Below are positions 23,901-40,235 of a DNA stretch of 64,000 bases, one piece after another. Both the position numbers and the translations under genes were made by a program. This DNA is from Wuchereria bancrofti. Taxonomy: Eukaryota; Nematoda; Chromadorea; Rhabditida; Onchocercidae. The stretch lies in the NCBI GenBank assembly GCA_005281725.1, contig SSBO01000009.1:7564303-7628302 (forward strand), in the 5' to 3' direction. How positions within the stretch are numbered: the stretch's first letter is position 1; every line of letters starts with the position of its first letter. Under the pieces are notes generated by a model. It did no database searches. It worked only from the letters and a program-made list of their open reading frames with translations, and was not told where the DNA came from.

Positions 23901-26900
23901 CTCTCATCAAATCATTAGTGTTATATAATCGCTCCGTCAAAATTTGATTCAGCCAGAACAATACAATGATATTCAAAATCTCATTTCAGTTAGAAGATCA
24001 CTACCGTACTAATTATAGATCGCTGCATTTAGAAACTATTCAGCTAACGTATTTTTAATATATCTTCCTTATTCAGGAAAAAAAATAGAAATATTTCAAT
24101 GGTGTAGTATATCAAAAAGTCTAGTATTAGAGACCCAAATTTCATTTCTAATTTAACATGAATTATAAAAATATGAAAACTCCTATCAGATAAATAGCTT
24201 GCATTCGTACCGAAATTAAAGGTGGTTTTTATCTTTCTACAAATTATTTCACATATGCACTTTTTTTTCATTTTTCAGTGCCTTCATACTGAACGTAGCT
24301 TTATTATTTATTAACAGTTATGAACATTCCAATTAACTGAAAGCAAAACATAAAAATGATGAATGCTTAAACAATATTTTAAAATTTCTGGAGAAAAATT
24401 TGGAAATAACTGCCAAAAGAGTGATAAACTTACCAATTAGTACCCCTTATAACTTCGTCCAAAATATTATCTTGTGATGCTTCGCTGATTTCACTACTTC
24501 TGTCGTGCAACACGATACCGGATTCACAGCCTGTACTGTCCCAGCTGCAGGAAATTTAAAAAATCAATTTTTCAAACAACGTTTTTATAAAATACAATGC
24601 ATATGAATAATTAGCGTGAAGACTAAATACGGAATTTGCAAAAAGCCGGTTTCATGACAGCGATTTAACCCGATTTCAATTTCATGAATTTGTTTTGAGC
24701 CTTTCTTCTAATCCTTAAACCTTAGTTTCTCTACCACGTTAAATTCCCAATCTTTTTCCTCTTAAAAAAAAACCATTCAAATTTGAAATAAAAAAAAATA
24801 GAATGTAATTCAATTGCAAGAATTGGGGTGGAATTTGAAAATAATTAAGCACATTAATTGTGAAAACATGGAATATTATAAAATGATATAAAGAACGGTG
24901 TAATTCTGACATTTGAAGTTCTCACAGTTCAAAAGCAAAAGATTCCAAGGGGAAGTGGGACCTAAAATTCCTTTCAACAGTATATGGAAAAAGGTGTTAA
25001 CAACAATAATATCATAACTTTATTATGATTATTTTCTTAAGAGATTGGCAGTTAGTCCTACCACTGTTTGCAAGACAAGACGATCCTCGCTTATTGTTCG
25101 AAAGGAAATATGAGATCTGAGCAGGAAGAGGAGAAACGAATAAGTTGGAGCCTGAAAAGTGAAAACAAATCATGCAGAAAGTACTTAAAAAGTGGAGCAC
25201 GGGCTGGAGAAAATCCGTTTAGAGGTTTGCTCCTTTTTTTTTTTTTTGTTGCAAAATGGATATGTCTCTTACTTATTCCATTTCCAAAGACGATTGTCGG
25301 ATGCTTTATTGAAGTAGAATATCATGCAAAAAAATCCATAAAAGTAAAGATTTCTGAGTGTTTTAGCTTATTATTGGATTTTATTAAAAAGTATTAAGAA
25401 ATATCAAGACATGAAATCAAGGAAAAAAATGACGAATTTCAAAAAAATATATATTCCGAATCTAAAAAAAGTAATTTTTTTTAGTTTATTTTAACAAAGA
25501 AATGCTCATAGAAAACTAGAAAGTATTACAAATGAAGGCATAAATTCTTCATCAGTATGACGAAGGATAATTAAGGGTAAAATTATGCTCTTCGCAAATG
25601 ATAAATAGGTATTTTAATGGTTCGTTAATTTGCAGCAATAAGAAATGATTACATATGTGCAGGTTAAATTCAATTTAGATAAAAAGCAATTCTCACACTA
25701 ACTAATTCCTTCCTAGAATGTAAACTTTACTCCTTTTCCCTTACAATTGAATTGGATCAAGTGGTAACAAGAATGAATTTGAATTACTCAATGAACCAAT
25801 CTTTTGACTAATAAGCAACTCACCTTATAGTTAAGACAGGTTAAAAAAACTTTTTGTCACAATGTTAAGAATTTCAAAGTAGACAAGGTAAATCTATTAT
25901 TAACCAGCCCTAAACAGATGTTCAACAGAACTTGAATGTAAAGAACTTTCTTTTCAATTCATTTATGTAAGTATTGGGCGTGTCCAATTGGAAATAAAAA
26001 TAAAACTGCTAGTAATATGTCAAGTGGGAAAGGAGTGCCATAAAAGAAGACCGCAAAGACCAAAAGTCCCGTATGTATTGCTATGCAGGGAAAAGCCAAC
26101 ATACTATTGAGAGATAAGAGATAATGCGGATGGAAGACAAGGACTGATTTAACTTTGTTGATTGCGGTTACTCTTTCTTTTTTTTTCCTCGAAGACATCG
26201 TTTAATACTCTAGCTATCTGGAAATTTCAAATTTCGTAAAAATAAATACAAGCGTTCAGGTGAAAAATTTTTTATCCACATAGAAAAGATGTTGTCCATT
26301 CCATTTATCACCATCTGAAGAAATGTCAAGGAAATATAATAGGGGGACACGTAGTAAACAAAGTATAGCATAAATCCGAGTCTAAGTTGTATTTGTATGC
26401 GAAAACAAAATTAAGAGATTGCAGGAGAGCTGAAAAGCGAAACGATCACCAAGGCTAGATCTAATTTCACGCTTATTTGAGCTTAGCTTTCTGACTTTTT
26501 GCTATAAATGGACGATGGCGACGACAGAAACTCAGTCATCTATCTAATTATTCATCAACCAGCCACATCTATCTATTTATCTATCTATTCCAATCCAACC
26601 TTAAGCCTATTACTAGTTCTCCCACGCATAACTAATGTGTTTTCCGAGAGAAAACCACCCTAATTAGGTCCCCAAAGGCTGAAACCCTTTAACAAAGTGA
26701 TGAGAGCCTTTGCACCACACTATATACTAAAGGTTTCCTATCTTTTCTCGTCTTCATTACTAATCTTCCCTTCCTTGAATAAGAATGCAGTGCAAAAAAG
26801 GCCTAAAAAATTGGTGGAAAGTGGGAAGCAAAGGAGAATTGAAAGAAATAACCAGAACAGATACTTTTTCTCCTTTCCTATTTTCACTTAACTAGAGCTC

Positions 26901-29900
26901 CTAACATGAAACACAAACACACACACATACACACATATGTATACGCATTAGGAAGGGTTTTTCGAAAAATTACTGATGCGAAAAATTTGTCTCTTCACCA
27001 GCAACACAAATGTCCATTCTCTTATCTCTGTATCTATTTTCTTCGTCAGTTAGTACCTGTCAAACAGCAATTTTTTTCTTAACCACAAACGGTATCAGTG
27101 AGGCTGTTTGAAGAAGCACTAATACGTCATGTCAAGTTATTATCACACATATGAATGCCACAAAAAATATTCTGCTGTAATGATCCTAAGTATACTGAAA
27201 TTTCAATTTATAAGTAGTGGATTTGTTTACTGGTAACTGCATAATTTAAGTCTAATAATAAGTATTTCATAACATCAAATATGATCATAAATAAATTTTT
27301 TTAATGAAGGAAGAGAAGATTAAAAACTTATTCTTTTGAGCAAGCAATTTATCAGTTATTAAACTGTCAAATAAATTCGGTATTATAACGAAATTATGCA
27401 TAATATCACCTCAATAGTTCCGAAACCATATGTTGACGACACATAAATTAACACAGTTTGCATTCAAAACATCAATTCAGTATAAAGTGGAGAAGGCGGT
27501 TGCTATATGTGAGAATAGATATTACTACCGCACCATAAGAATGACGAAAATGAACGAATGTGAAGGAATCATTAATGCACCATTAACATTATCAACCCGA
27601 TCGACTTCTTCCTCCCTCACCCATCCATTATCTCTGTATTTATTTGCATCATTGAAAAGTGTATTGGCTTCATAAACTGACAATCTCCCTACATTGCTAA
27701 CTATTGGAATGTTCAGGATTAATTTAAACCCTTATTTCCTTCTCAGATATGCAAAATTGACAAGTCATTAATTATCTTGTCTAATATAATAAAGCTGACA
27801 CTAGAATCATCGCTTACGAATTCACGACTTGTTTTCAGACATATTCACACTTGAACTGATGGTTGCAATTCACGTTTGTCTTAGACCATTCTACTTAATC
27901 CATCTTTATGGTTTTTTCCACGAGTAAAAATCATCTAACCCGGGCAAATTTCCACAAAAAACTTCATAAAAAAAATCGCTTTTATATCTAGAATGCAAAT
28001 TCAAAATTGAAATCGCAAAACTATTCGTTTGAATAGATGACTTCTTCTGAAAAGACTTAATTTCTTTCATTTCAGCTTACTTTATTCAATACTTTTTCCT
28101 TTTGCACTTTCTATGACCGGGACAGATTGAATTACATATTAGGAATGCGATTAACAAAGCCTTTGCGTACAAGAGAACGACACATCAACAAATTTGGCTA
28201 GTTATGACGGCACTCACAGCTAACCCGAGATAATTTGCATGCTGGCGATCGAAGCGATGAAATGAAAATGTTGCAAATGATGTGATAAATAAGTATTACT
28301 CTCCTTATTACTTATCACATACAATCCACCTATTTCAAATGTAGGGCCATAAAAAGGAATATTAATCTGACTAGTAATTAAGTAGCAACAAAAGAATTAG
28401 AACTTAGCAACTTCAATACAGAGAAGAATGATTGCGTTTCGATAATGATCAAAGATGAAAAGAAAGCAACTTTAAACTTATCATATCTGCATCATATTTG
28501 TATTATCAAAGTGAATAACATCTCAATTTTTGAAACCATCACGATTTCTTTGGTCTTGTTAATTTTCATTTTAAGTTTACCAGTTATCATGCTAAAATGC
28601 TCTTCTGCAACAATATCTAGCAATCAGCAAAATGAAAGAACGGTTTCGACGGAAAGTAGTAATTAGCAGTAATAACAACAACAATAAGAATAATGATTAA
28701 TAACAATAATAATAATTATTGTTACAATAACAGTAAGCAATAGAGAGTGAGAAAGCTTTACTGACTACTGCTTCGATTTTATGACCAATACAGTGCTAAA
28801 AAAGGGCATGCGGAACATCACGTGCAGTGTCAGTGGGACACTGGGACAGTCCTGCTGTCATCCATATTTTTTCTTCCCTTGTCACTAATCCCCTTCTTGC
28901 CGTTAATTTAAAAAAAAAGCTTAACATTCCAAAACCTCAATCAAAACATCATCAACGGGATAGTGGAAATAACCAGTTCCAATTATATTCGTAATGCTGT
29001 GCTGAATGGTGTATTCAGCCTCCGCACAATCACCGCCATCACTCTCTCACTACATTTTCCCAACTTTCCTGCTAGAAGAGTCGATTAATGCTTACTAAAA
29101 AATAAAGTTCAAGCAAATCTGTCTCATAATCCAATGAACTTGAAATTAATTTTCCCATCAAAGCAAATCGTATTGATATCTAGTGCAGATATACTAATTG
29201 AAATTCGGGGTTATCTTGTAAAAATCCCAAAATCCCAGATACGTCCATATTTCCTCAAAAACTTGGAAGGAAATTAAAATAAGTCGATTTGTTAAATCTA
29301 ATAAAGAACCAATGCAAACAATATACTAACATTTTTCTTTTTAATTTCAGAAAGACCAATTTCCTTCCAATATTAAAATTTCCACTTATACGGAACTCGA
29401 AAATCTCTTCCGCACTGCTACTTCATTAATGTCCTATATTCATGAAACTATGAGAAGTATGATTGCATACATGTATGCAGAATGCTTTAAATAAGCCTGG
29501 AAAAGAATGCACAGCACCACTCCAAGTCTTTGAATTATTAATGACCCACACATCATGTGACCCTCTTTCAAATAATCATTAAATAAATTAACCAAAATTC
29601 ACCGATAGAGTGATATTAATGTATGTGTACGTCACATTATTGTATTTTTTCCTCTCTTGGAAAGATATATTAAACGATAGAATCAAACTACTTCCTCCTA
29701 ATATTCAAATTTCGATACATTTCCAGGTTTGTGTTATAAGTTCCATTACATTTACCGCCCTGTGAATCTTTCATGCAACGCACTGCCATAAACACAACAA
29801 CAACCAATGATGAGAAGAAGAGTAAGCTGGCTATATGACTCTCAATGTGTAAATAAAATTAATAACGCATAACCTACCAATGTTCACTGCCCCTTTTTGC

Positions 29901-32900
29901 TATACCATCCCAACTACGTCATTCAGTTACCACACTATTTTATCTATTCTTTCTTTCTCGTCTCAAACCTTTTCCATTCTCTTTCAACCATCTATTTTTT
30001 TCTTCCAATTGCTCTTTTAACAATCTTTTCCTCCCCTACGGGCCCTTTGCATTTCCCAAGGTCAGCATCTTTTGCCTCTCAACGATTAAATGTATTTACA
30101 AACATCTACTGCTTCAGGTATATTAATAGTTCAGGGTTCAGAAGCAAAGAAGAGAAGAAATCTGCATCTGTTTCCCGGAAGAGTCCTTACCAAAACCGGG
30201 TTTACGTGAATCTCGTGGAGTGCAATATTATATCACGTGGTACGAATCGTTAACTGATGGGATATCCTTCTGTTTCATTCTTAAAACTTGCAACATTTAC
30301 AACGACAAAAAAGAAAACAAGCTATAAGATTGAGAAGGAAGTAAAGACAGGTGATAATAACGCTAATATAATCTCTAGGGTTCTGCTTGAAAAAGGCAAA
30401 TGTACGATTAAGGCTTTTGAAAGAAAATATGATAAGTTAATAATGATAACAACAATCATGATAAATTTCTAATCACTAAACTGTATTGCATTAATGAGAG
30501 GTTGGTTTCATTTATAGTTGCTGCAGAAGTGAACAGTGAAAATAATCGGAATTAAATAACATAGGAGAAGTAATGATAATGGTACAATGTATTCACGGTT
30601 GAACAATATTTAAGTGACTTTGTCAGAATTTTTTTCTTATCTAATGGCACTCGATATCATGCTCTTAGGACACAGTTAATTCTACTTCATTACTTTCATT
30701 TATTATGTCTCATTCAATAATATCACTCGATGATAGACACAAGTTTAAATTAGAATTCGTCCATTCTAAATGCCATTTGTACTCTTTTCCCCATCTATAG
30801 AGAAGGTAAAGAAAATTGACTGTCTTTCTTATCGGTGTACTAATTGCCATCAACAATAACTCAACAACCATCCGTCAACCATCCATCAGAACGATAATGA
30901 CAGTTCAACAGGAATGTAAAAAAGTTAACAATGTTATCCAGTCTGAAATATGGCGCAAATGGACTCCATATTAGGGTAAATAGAAAAGGATAACCGTACC
31001 ATTATTATTACTTCTCTTATGCTATTTAATTCCGATCATTTTCACTATTCACTTCTGCAGCAACTACTATAAATGAAACCAACCTCTCATTAATGCAATA
31101 CAGTTTAATGATTAGAAACTTATCATGATTGTTGTTATCATTATCTTGATTAATAATATATATCTCACAACGATTATTATTACCATTATTACTCTACAAC
31201 TACAACTAATATCAACAATTGCTGCTGTGTTGCACATAATCTTCTTGCTTTCTCCTTTAATAAAGTTAATTAACGGACAATGAAAGTAAAAGATATGTAA
31301 AGTGCAAAAAGTTTCCTTCAACATAAATTTTCAGAAAAGAGTATCGAATGAAAATGTTACTTGCAAGTAAAACAAATTTAAAGGTCGAAATCAATAAATA
31401 ACAAAAAGGTTTTCTTTCTATTAGTATAAGCCTTGAATCCTTTCTCTTAGAGGAAATCAAATCAATTCATTTGATCTATAGCATTTCATTTCTTTCGAAC
31501 TGACTACTTTGCTAGCTATGTTTGTGTATGGAAAAAATAAAAAGGACTGTTTCGTAAAATTAAATTACTTATCATTCCTCATTAGACTGTAATCCGCTTC
31601 AACCTTAACAGATCACGTCACGATTACCAGTATCGATTAAAGTGGATTTCCCACTGTATAAGAATTTTCCATCAGTGCACAGGTTTCATTTTCCACAGAA
31701 ACTATAGGTAGTTGAAACAAAACTACTCATAAATTACCTGAACATCAACTTGGAACAATAAAATGTTAATACATAACCCACAAATTTTTTGGTTTTTACG
31801 ACCCAGTTTATGACAAAAATCATGCAGATGTACTATTCTGCTTGTCTAGTTACACACAATAAACAATATTAACTGGTATCGGAGATAGCACTTGGTACAT
31901 GGAGATTTCTTGGGGGAAATTAACCTCTACATGGAGATTTCTTGGGGGAAATTAACCTCGGGCTCGAAGAGAATAACAATCGTCTTCATCTGGAGCAGTC
32001 GAAGTAAACAGGCTTCGAATTCTGCCTATAAAGGCGGTGAAAATGCTTTCTGTCCACCTTGACACATTTTATTCATAAGAATTTACTTCTCTATCTATCC
32101 TTTTTTCTCTCTTTCTGTCTGTCTTTGATCTTTTCTTTTACCGTACAAAATATTTAATCAAAAAGAACTTTTAAAAATAATGGAAAGATTATATCCTTTT
32201 TTCTGAAGATAACAACAAATCTGAAAGAAAACAAAGCAAGTCAAGATTTCTTGACTTAATATCAAATATATCTGAATCTGATAAAACGAATTAGAAATTT
32301 CGGTATTTGCTCCAGTAAACCGGTCCGAAAAGTAAATCGGTCCGAAAATTACTGTCAGCAAGAAGTGGCTTTTCTTGACTTTTCAGAATTTTAATGACAA
32401 ATAAATATATTTATTTTAAAATTAACTATCATTAAAAAAAACAAAGTTAAACAAACCTATCTGTTTCGAATTCACTAGCTAGAGGCGGTGAGCTGGTCAG
32501 ATTTGGTGGACTTCCTCCCATTATATCCGTTGAAGGCGCTCTGTTCAAATCTGCAAATTTTTTTCGATAAAATAATTACAAAAAAAAAAGAGAAAAGAGA
32601 ATGAAAAAGAAAGAGACAGGAATATTACTACGTAATAGTAGACAAATTAAAGATCGTTCCTGGATAAAAAGATTAAGCATTCTTTTCCAAATGTCATGCT
32701 TCAGCAATAGCAACAGTGAAAATACTATTATCGACAGATGTTGCCATAATTAATAGCAGCAATATGTAAATTTTCAAGCAAGCTACTAAAGCAAAGCACA
32801 ATTCATGAAAGATTTGAAATGCTTTAATTTTTTTTTAGTTTCAACATTTTCATTACACAAACACAGATTTTTCATTTATGCTTTAACTAATCATTCATTG

Positions 32901-34253
32901 GGAGTCGCCTACTTTGTATAAAGAAAATGAAACAATCTCAAACAATCTGAAACTATGAAAATACCCAGCATTCATTCATCCGTCGGGCACTTTAATAATT
33001 CCCAATATCAACCACTGCATCGTTAATCTAATTAAACCTATGATTGTAAGTAATTTCCAGAAGTCCAAAGTAACTGTTCATCAAATGATTGCATCAAATC
33101 TAGTGAAATTTGTATTAATTAAATAAGCATTCATTCCATCTCTTTCGCTATACTTACCAACAAACCAAGCAATCAAGACGATTAAGAATACAGATGGATG
33201 AATAAAATATTGGAGCAAATGAAGAATTGAAAATTACTCAATAACTGAAGGCTTTATTTATCTCCTGTATGTCATTTTCATGCATGAAGAAGTACTGAAT
33301 TCAAATTTTTCAAGTTTAAAATGACTGTTACGAGTGCAAATTTAAAAGTTGAGCAGCATAAATATGAAATTATCAATTATCATTAACTTAATAATGTTTC
33401 TGAACGAGTCAAATTACACAAATAGCTCTATACATTATTACTACATTTTAATACGAATAAACAGTCTCGAGCCCTCTTTTATCACTCCACTATATTTATT
33501 ATATTCCAGTCGAAGCAACTGATTACAGGAGATATGAAGGAGAAACGTATAAGGTGTAATAAGTATTTTAAAAGCTATTTCCCAAGTTTGCTTTATTTTA
33601 CTTTCATCATAACTATTCTATCGTTTCCAAGTGCGCATTTTTCTCTTCAACTTACTTTGGACGACGATAAAACTGATTTTAAAACAATATTAGTTTTCGA
33701 AATGTGCTGCAGATTGTCAATAGAAATGTCAATAGAGGTGTATAATCATTACTTTCTTAACGCTACTGTATTTTGATGATTAAATAACGTAGACAAGGTA
33801 ATCTTATTAAAAAAAAATGCCACAACATTATTAATTGTATGTATCTCTATTACTTAACTTATTGATAACAGTGCCGATCATTTAATCGAAAAACTTACTT
33901 GAATCAAGCTGTTCTAGTTCATCGTCATCTGATTCGGTTCCCGAGTCAATCATCACCAATGCAGTATTGTCCTGAATGTTTCAGGTACATTTCAGGTCAG
34001 TTGTGTAAAAATATTCAAAGAAAAAAATAAAAAAATACGAAGAAAAAAAAACCTCGTAAAGTGCACTTATTCGAGCACTTCGGCGATTTGATTGCTGAAG
34101 TAGCGGTACTATAGCTCCAGTTGGCACTGTTGTCGTTGTTCTATTAATTCCGAGATTAACATTATTGGGAGCAGACCCGAGTGAACCAGTACTGCTTGTT
34201 ATTTCCTCTTGCAGTGAATGTTTCTTGAATTTGTTCACTAATTTACCGAGCAT
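17996..34253 (-). CDS. Uncharacterised 457-aa low-complexity protein, 9 exons over 16 kb
   Basis: I do not recognise the family. Exons, read leftward: 34053-34253, 33899-33971, 32457-32550, 24434-24544, 22250-22412, 19858-20065, 19200-19462, 18629-18721 and 17996-18163 (stop TGA at 17996-17998). All eight joins keep frame over 1374 nt. An in-frame TAA 15 nt upstream of the ATG at 34253 supports this start. The N-terminus is basic (MLGKLVNKFKKH). An acidic patch (DSGTESDDDELEQLD) spans about 76-90. Residues 161-300 are rich in Thr, Asn and Gln, with RRRY and KFRFGRE basic motifs. Residues 300-371 include VKVIIHNPG and end SLDFEKMRE. The C-terminus has C417, C425, C430 and C437 and then a Gly/Ser tail. 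No signal peptide or membrane segment is visible, so an intracellular, largely disordered scaffold or regulator is likely. Donors after exons 1 and 7 are weak. Intron 3 is 7.9 kb. Confidence 0.82.
30440..30585 (+). repeat. Left arm of a foldback element
   Basis: It pairs in inverted orientation with 30996-31144. About 147 bp align with roughly nine substitutions and one 3-nt indel. Landmarks are ataatgataacaacaatcat at the outer end and ggtac at the inner end. Confidence 0.92.
30996..31144 (-). repeat. Right arm of a foldback element
   Basis: This is the inverted partner of 30440-30585. The two arms enclose about 410 bp without any credible coding sequence, which suggests a non-autonomous foldback or MITE-like element, or an inverted duplication, inside the intron. 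Confidence 0.92.
31896..31959. repeat. Tandem duplication, two 32-bp units
   Basis: The unit begins tacatggagatttcttgggg, ends attaacctc, and is repeated exactly at 31896 and 31928. Confidence 0.93.
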
Positions 34254-34360
34254 TTCCGCTCTTTCTTACCCTGTTTTGTATGCAATTTTTCAAAAAATCG
34301 AAAGTTTTTCAGATTTAAAGATTCACTAATTAAAGAGAATAATGTGGATGAAGATGATGA

Positions 34361-34680
34361 CTCTTCACGCTCTTCAAATTTACTCTGTTGCTAGCAAAAA
34401 ACCCGTATGACGATGCACATACACGCCTGCACTTGCACCACGAAACAACGGCGTCTGCAATTGCAAAAAATTTCTAATCACAAATGTTTTCAAACCACTA
34501 CTACTATTACTCTTTTCAAGTAAACGTAAACAATAGAAGATTTCACGCAATATACGTCTAATAATACATATAATAATATCAATATCAATACAACACATAA
34601 ACTAATTGAGAAAACAGCACGGAAGTGATTGGTGATCATTCACGCTCTTCCAGTTTACTCTGTTCCGCACAAAAAATTTG
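34361..34680. repeat. Direct repeat upstream of the 457-aa gene
   Basis: A motif of about 40 bp (ttcacgctcttc, then tttactctgtt, then caaaaaa) occurs at about 34364-34401 and again at about 34639-34677, 275 bp apart and 110-430 bp upstream of the ATG. A strong minus-strand acceptor (AATTGCAG) just before 34454 opens a G+C-richer block where all frames are open. It may be a 5'-UTR exon of this gene or the end of another. Confidence 0.55.
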
Positions 34681-38517
<3,837 letters not shown>

Positions 38518-38721
38518 TCAAAATCCGATTTTGATCTTTGATTCGATTAAATTGCTGAAATCCGCGAAAAAATTTTTTTGCTGTTGCATTTCACTACTAT
38601 CTTTGAAGTGCTGCTTACAAAATTTATGCCTTGGAAATATCGGTTCTAGAGAAAGTTTTTCAAGCCTTTTTCTATCAGTTTTTTTTTCATCCTGTACAAG
38701 AAGCTTTTTATTGGAGGACAT
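38518..38721 (-). CDS. Candidate small gene or first exon, 67 codons, unknown
   Basis: From ATG 38721 an open frame runs to TGA at 38518, giving a basic, hydrophilic peptide beginning MSSNKKLLVQDEKKTDRKRL with an even mix of residue types. A very good donor (ATTCTGAG/GTATGTTT) follows about 20 nt after the stop in another frame. I could not connect it to downstream exons. No domain is recognised. Confidence 0.25.
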   Translation of the reverse strand: MSSNKKLLVQDEKKTDRKRLEKLSLEPIFPRHKFCKQHFKDSSEMQQQKNFFADFSNLIESKIKIGF

Positions 38722-40091
38722 AGTCTATATATTTAGATAAGATTGCTTCTATTTCAATTTCTGTTTTAATTAAATTTAATAGTTGTATCTGCTAATGTTC
38801 CACATAAACTTTAGAAAGCAAAATCAAACATTTTTTATGGCAGAAACTTGACAAAATGAATAATCTTGAGCATGATTATGTGCAAGGGTGCTTGCATTTT
38901 CGCTTTCTACTTGATTAAATCCATAAAACTTTCTTCTATACTATTTCTTTCCTTTCTCTTCCTATCCATTCTTTAGCTTTTTTTATGCCAATATCAAATG
39001 CTGATAATCAATCAGGAGGCAAACCTTTTTGAACTAATCCTTTTCATTTCAGTGTTGCTTCTAAAAGTGTACATACATTATGTATATGTGTACGTGTTGT
39101 GTGTACGTATATATATATATGTGCAGTGCATATCTCAAACATCAATATCAATCTAAATTTCATGATAATCATCTGGAATCAGAATCTAGAAAGAGGAGTA
39201 TTTCAGGCAAGAATTCCGAGTAGTAGTTCGATCCATAGTTGATAAAAAAATGGAAAACTGAACACGTACACATATACACATACACACCCACACTTGCATA
39301 CATATACACACACACACACGTACATACACGCACACACAGTCCAAATGTATATATTTAATTAAAATGTTTGCTAGTTTTAAGGATTTAGAAACAGTTAGAA
39401 AAGCTATTACACAAACTGTAAGGCGAAATTGAACAAATAAAATGAATTCAGTTCAAATCATTTCAACACTAGCCAGTTTTTTAATCATTAATTTACACAT
39501 CAAGACTTTCCTTCCTAGTATCTCAAATCTCTTCACTCCTCTTCCTTGCTGTTAGTATTAATAAAAATTTTAGTGATTCCATCATTCCTTATCGCATCTA
39601 TCACTTTCTTCCCATTATGAATCAATAAAACTATGGAAAAGTTACTGCCTTCTGAATAGAGAATTTTCTGAAAGATTATCACTGATAATCTTGATGGCCC
39701 ATGCATTAAACAGAATTAAACTTTTAATCTTGCATAACTACTCCTAAGAAGCTGAATGAATGATTATACACAGTTCTTTCCATTATTTTGCAATAAAAGT
39801 ATGATGAATATCAGATAGAATCTTTACAGAAATGGTAGTGAATGAAATTAAAGGCTGGAAACAACGACGAAGAATTCCTCATTATCCCACCTAAAAAAAA
39901 ATGTTATTTTAACCTATATTATTTATTATCTTTAAAAAGTAATACCGCACTGAGAAGATAAAAAAAAAAAAAGAAAAACCAAATATGAATAGCATAATTT
40001 AGGATAGGCAATAAATAAGAGAGAAACCGAGAGCTGTAATTGATAGCACTGGTCATCGAGCTTTAATCAGGAAATGACCCTCACAAGGTGA

Positions 40092-40235
40092 ATGCTTCGG
40101 CAAACATTCGCCGGAGACGTATCGACGATCCGACGATTTCTGCACTCGCCTCCTCAAGGAATCACTACATTTACTATTGCACTGTGCAACATAGAGCAAA
40201 GAGTATTGCGAATCGGAAATAGAGAAGAGGTACAG
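40092..40235 (+). CDS. Candidate first coding exon, 48 codons, unknown
   Basis: The block is G+C-richer than its surroundings. It reads MLRQTFAGDVSTIRRFLHSP and continues to a consensus donor (GTACAG/GTAAAT) at 40235/40236. An in-frame TGA directly precedes the ATG, so this would be a first exon. A second plus frame, after the acceptor TTTAATCAG near 40070, and a minus frame are also open. Strand and frame are therefore uncertain. Confidence 0.28.

Larger units (their letters stand above)
24545..32456 (-). other. 7.9-kb intron 3 of the 457-aa gene
   Basis: This is the longest intron in the window. It contains AT-rich sequence, small microsatellites, a foldback element at 30440-31144 and a 32-bp tandem duplication at 31896-31959. 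Open frames inside it, including one of 118 codons at 29897-30253, lack splice support and a proper ATG, so I do not call nested genes. Confidence 0.7.

Noticed and set aside
29897..30253. 118-codon frame as a nested gene in intron 3
   Set aside because: No ATG start, pyrimidine-rich low complexity and no splice context. This length is expected by chance in AT-rich DNA.
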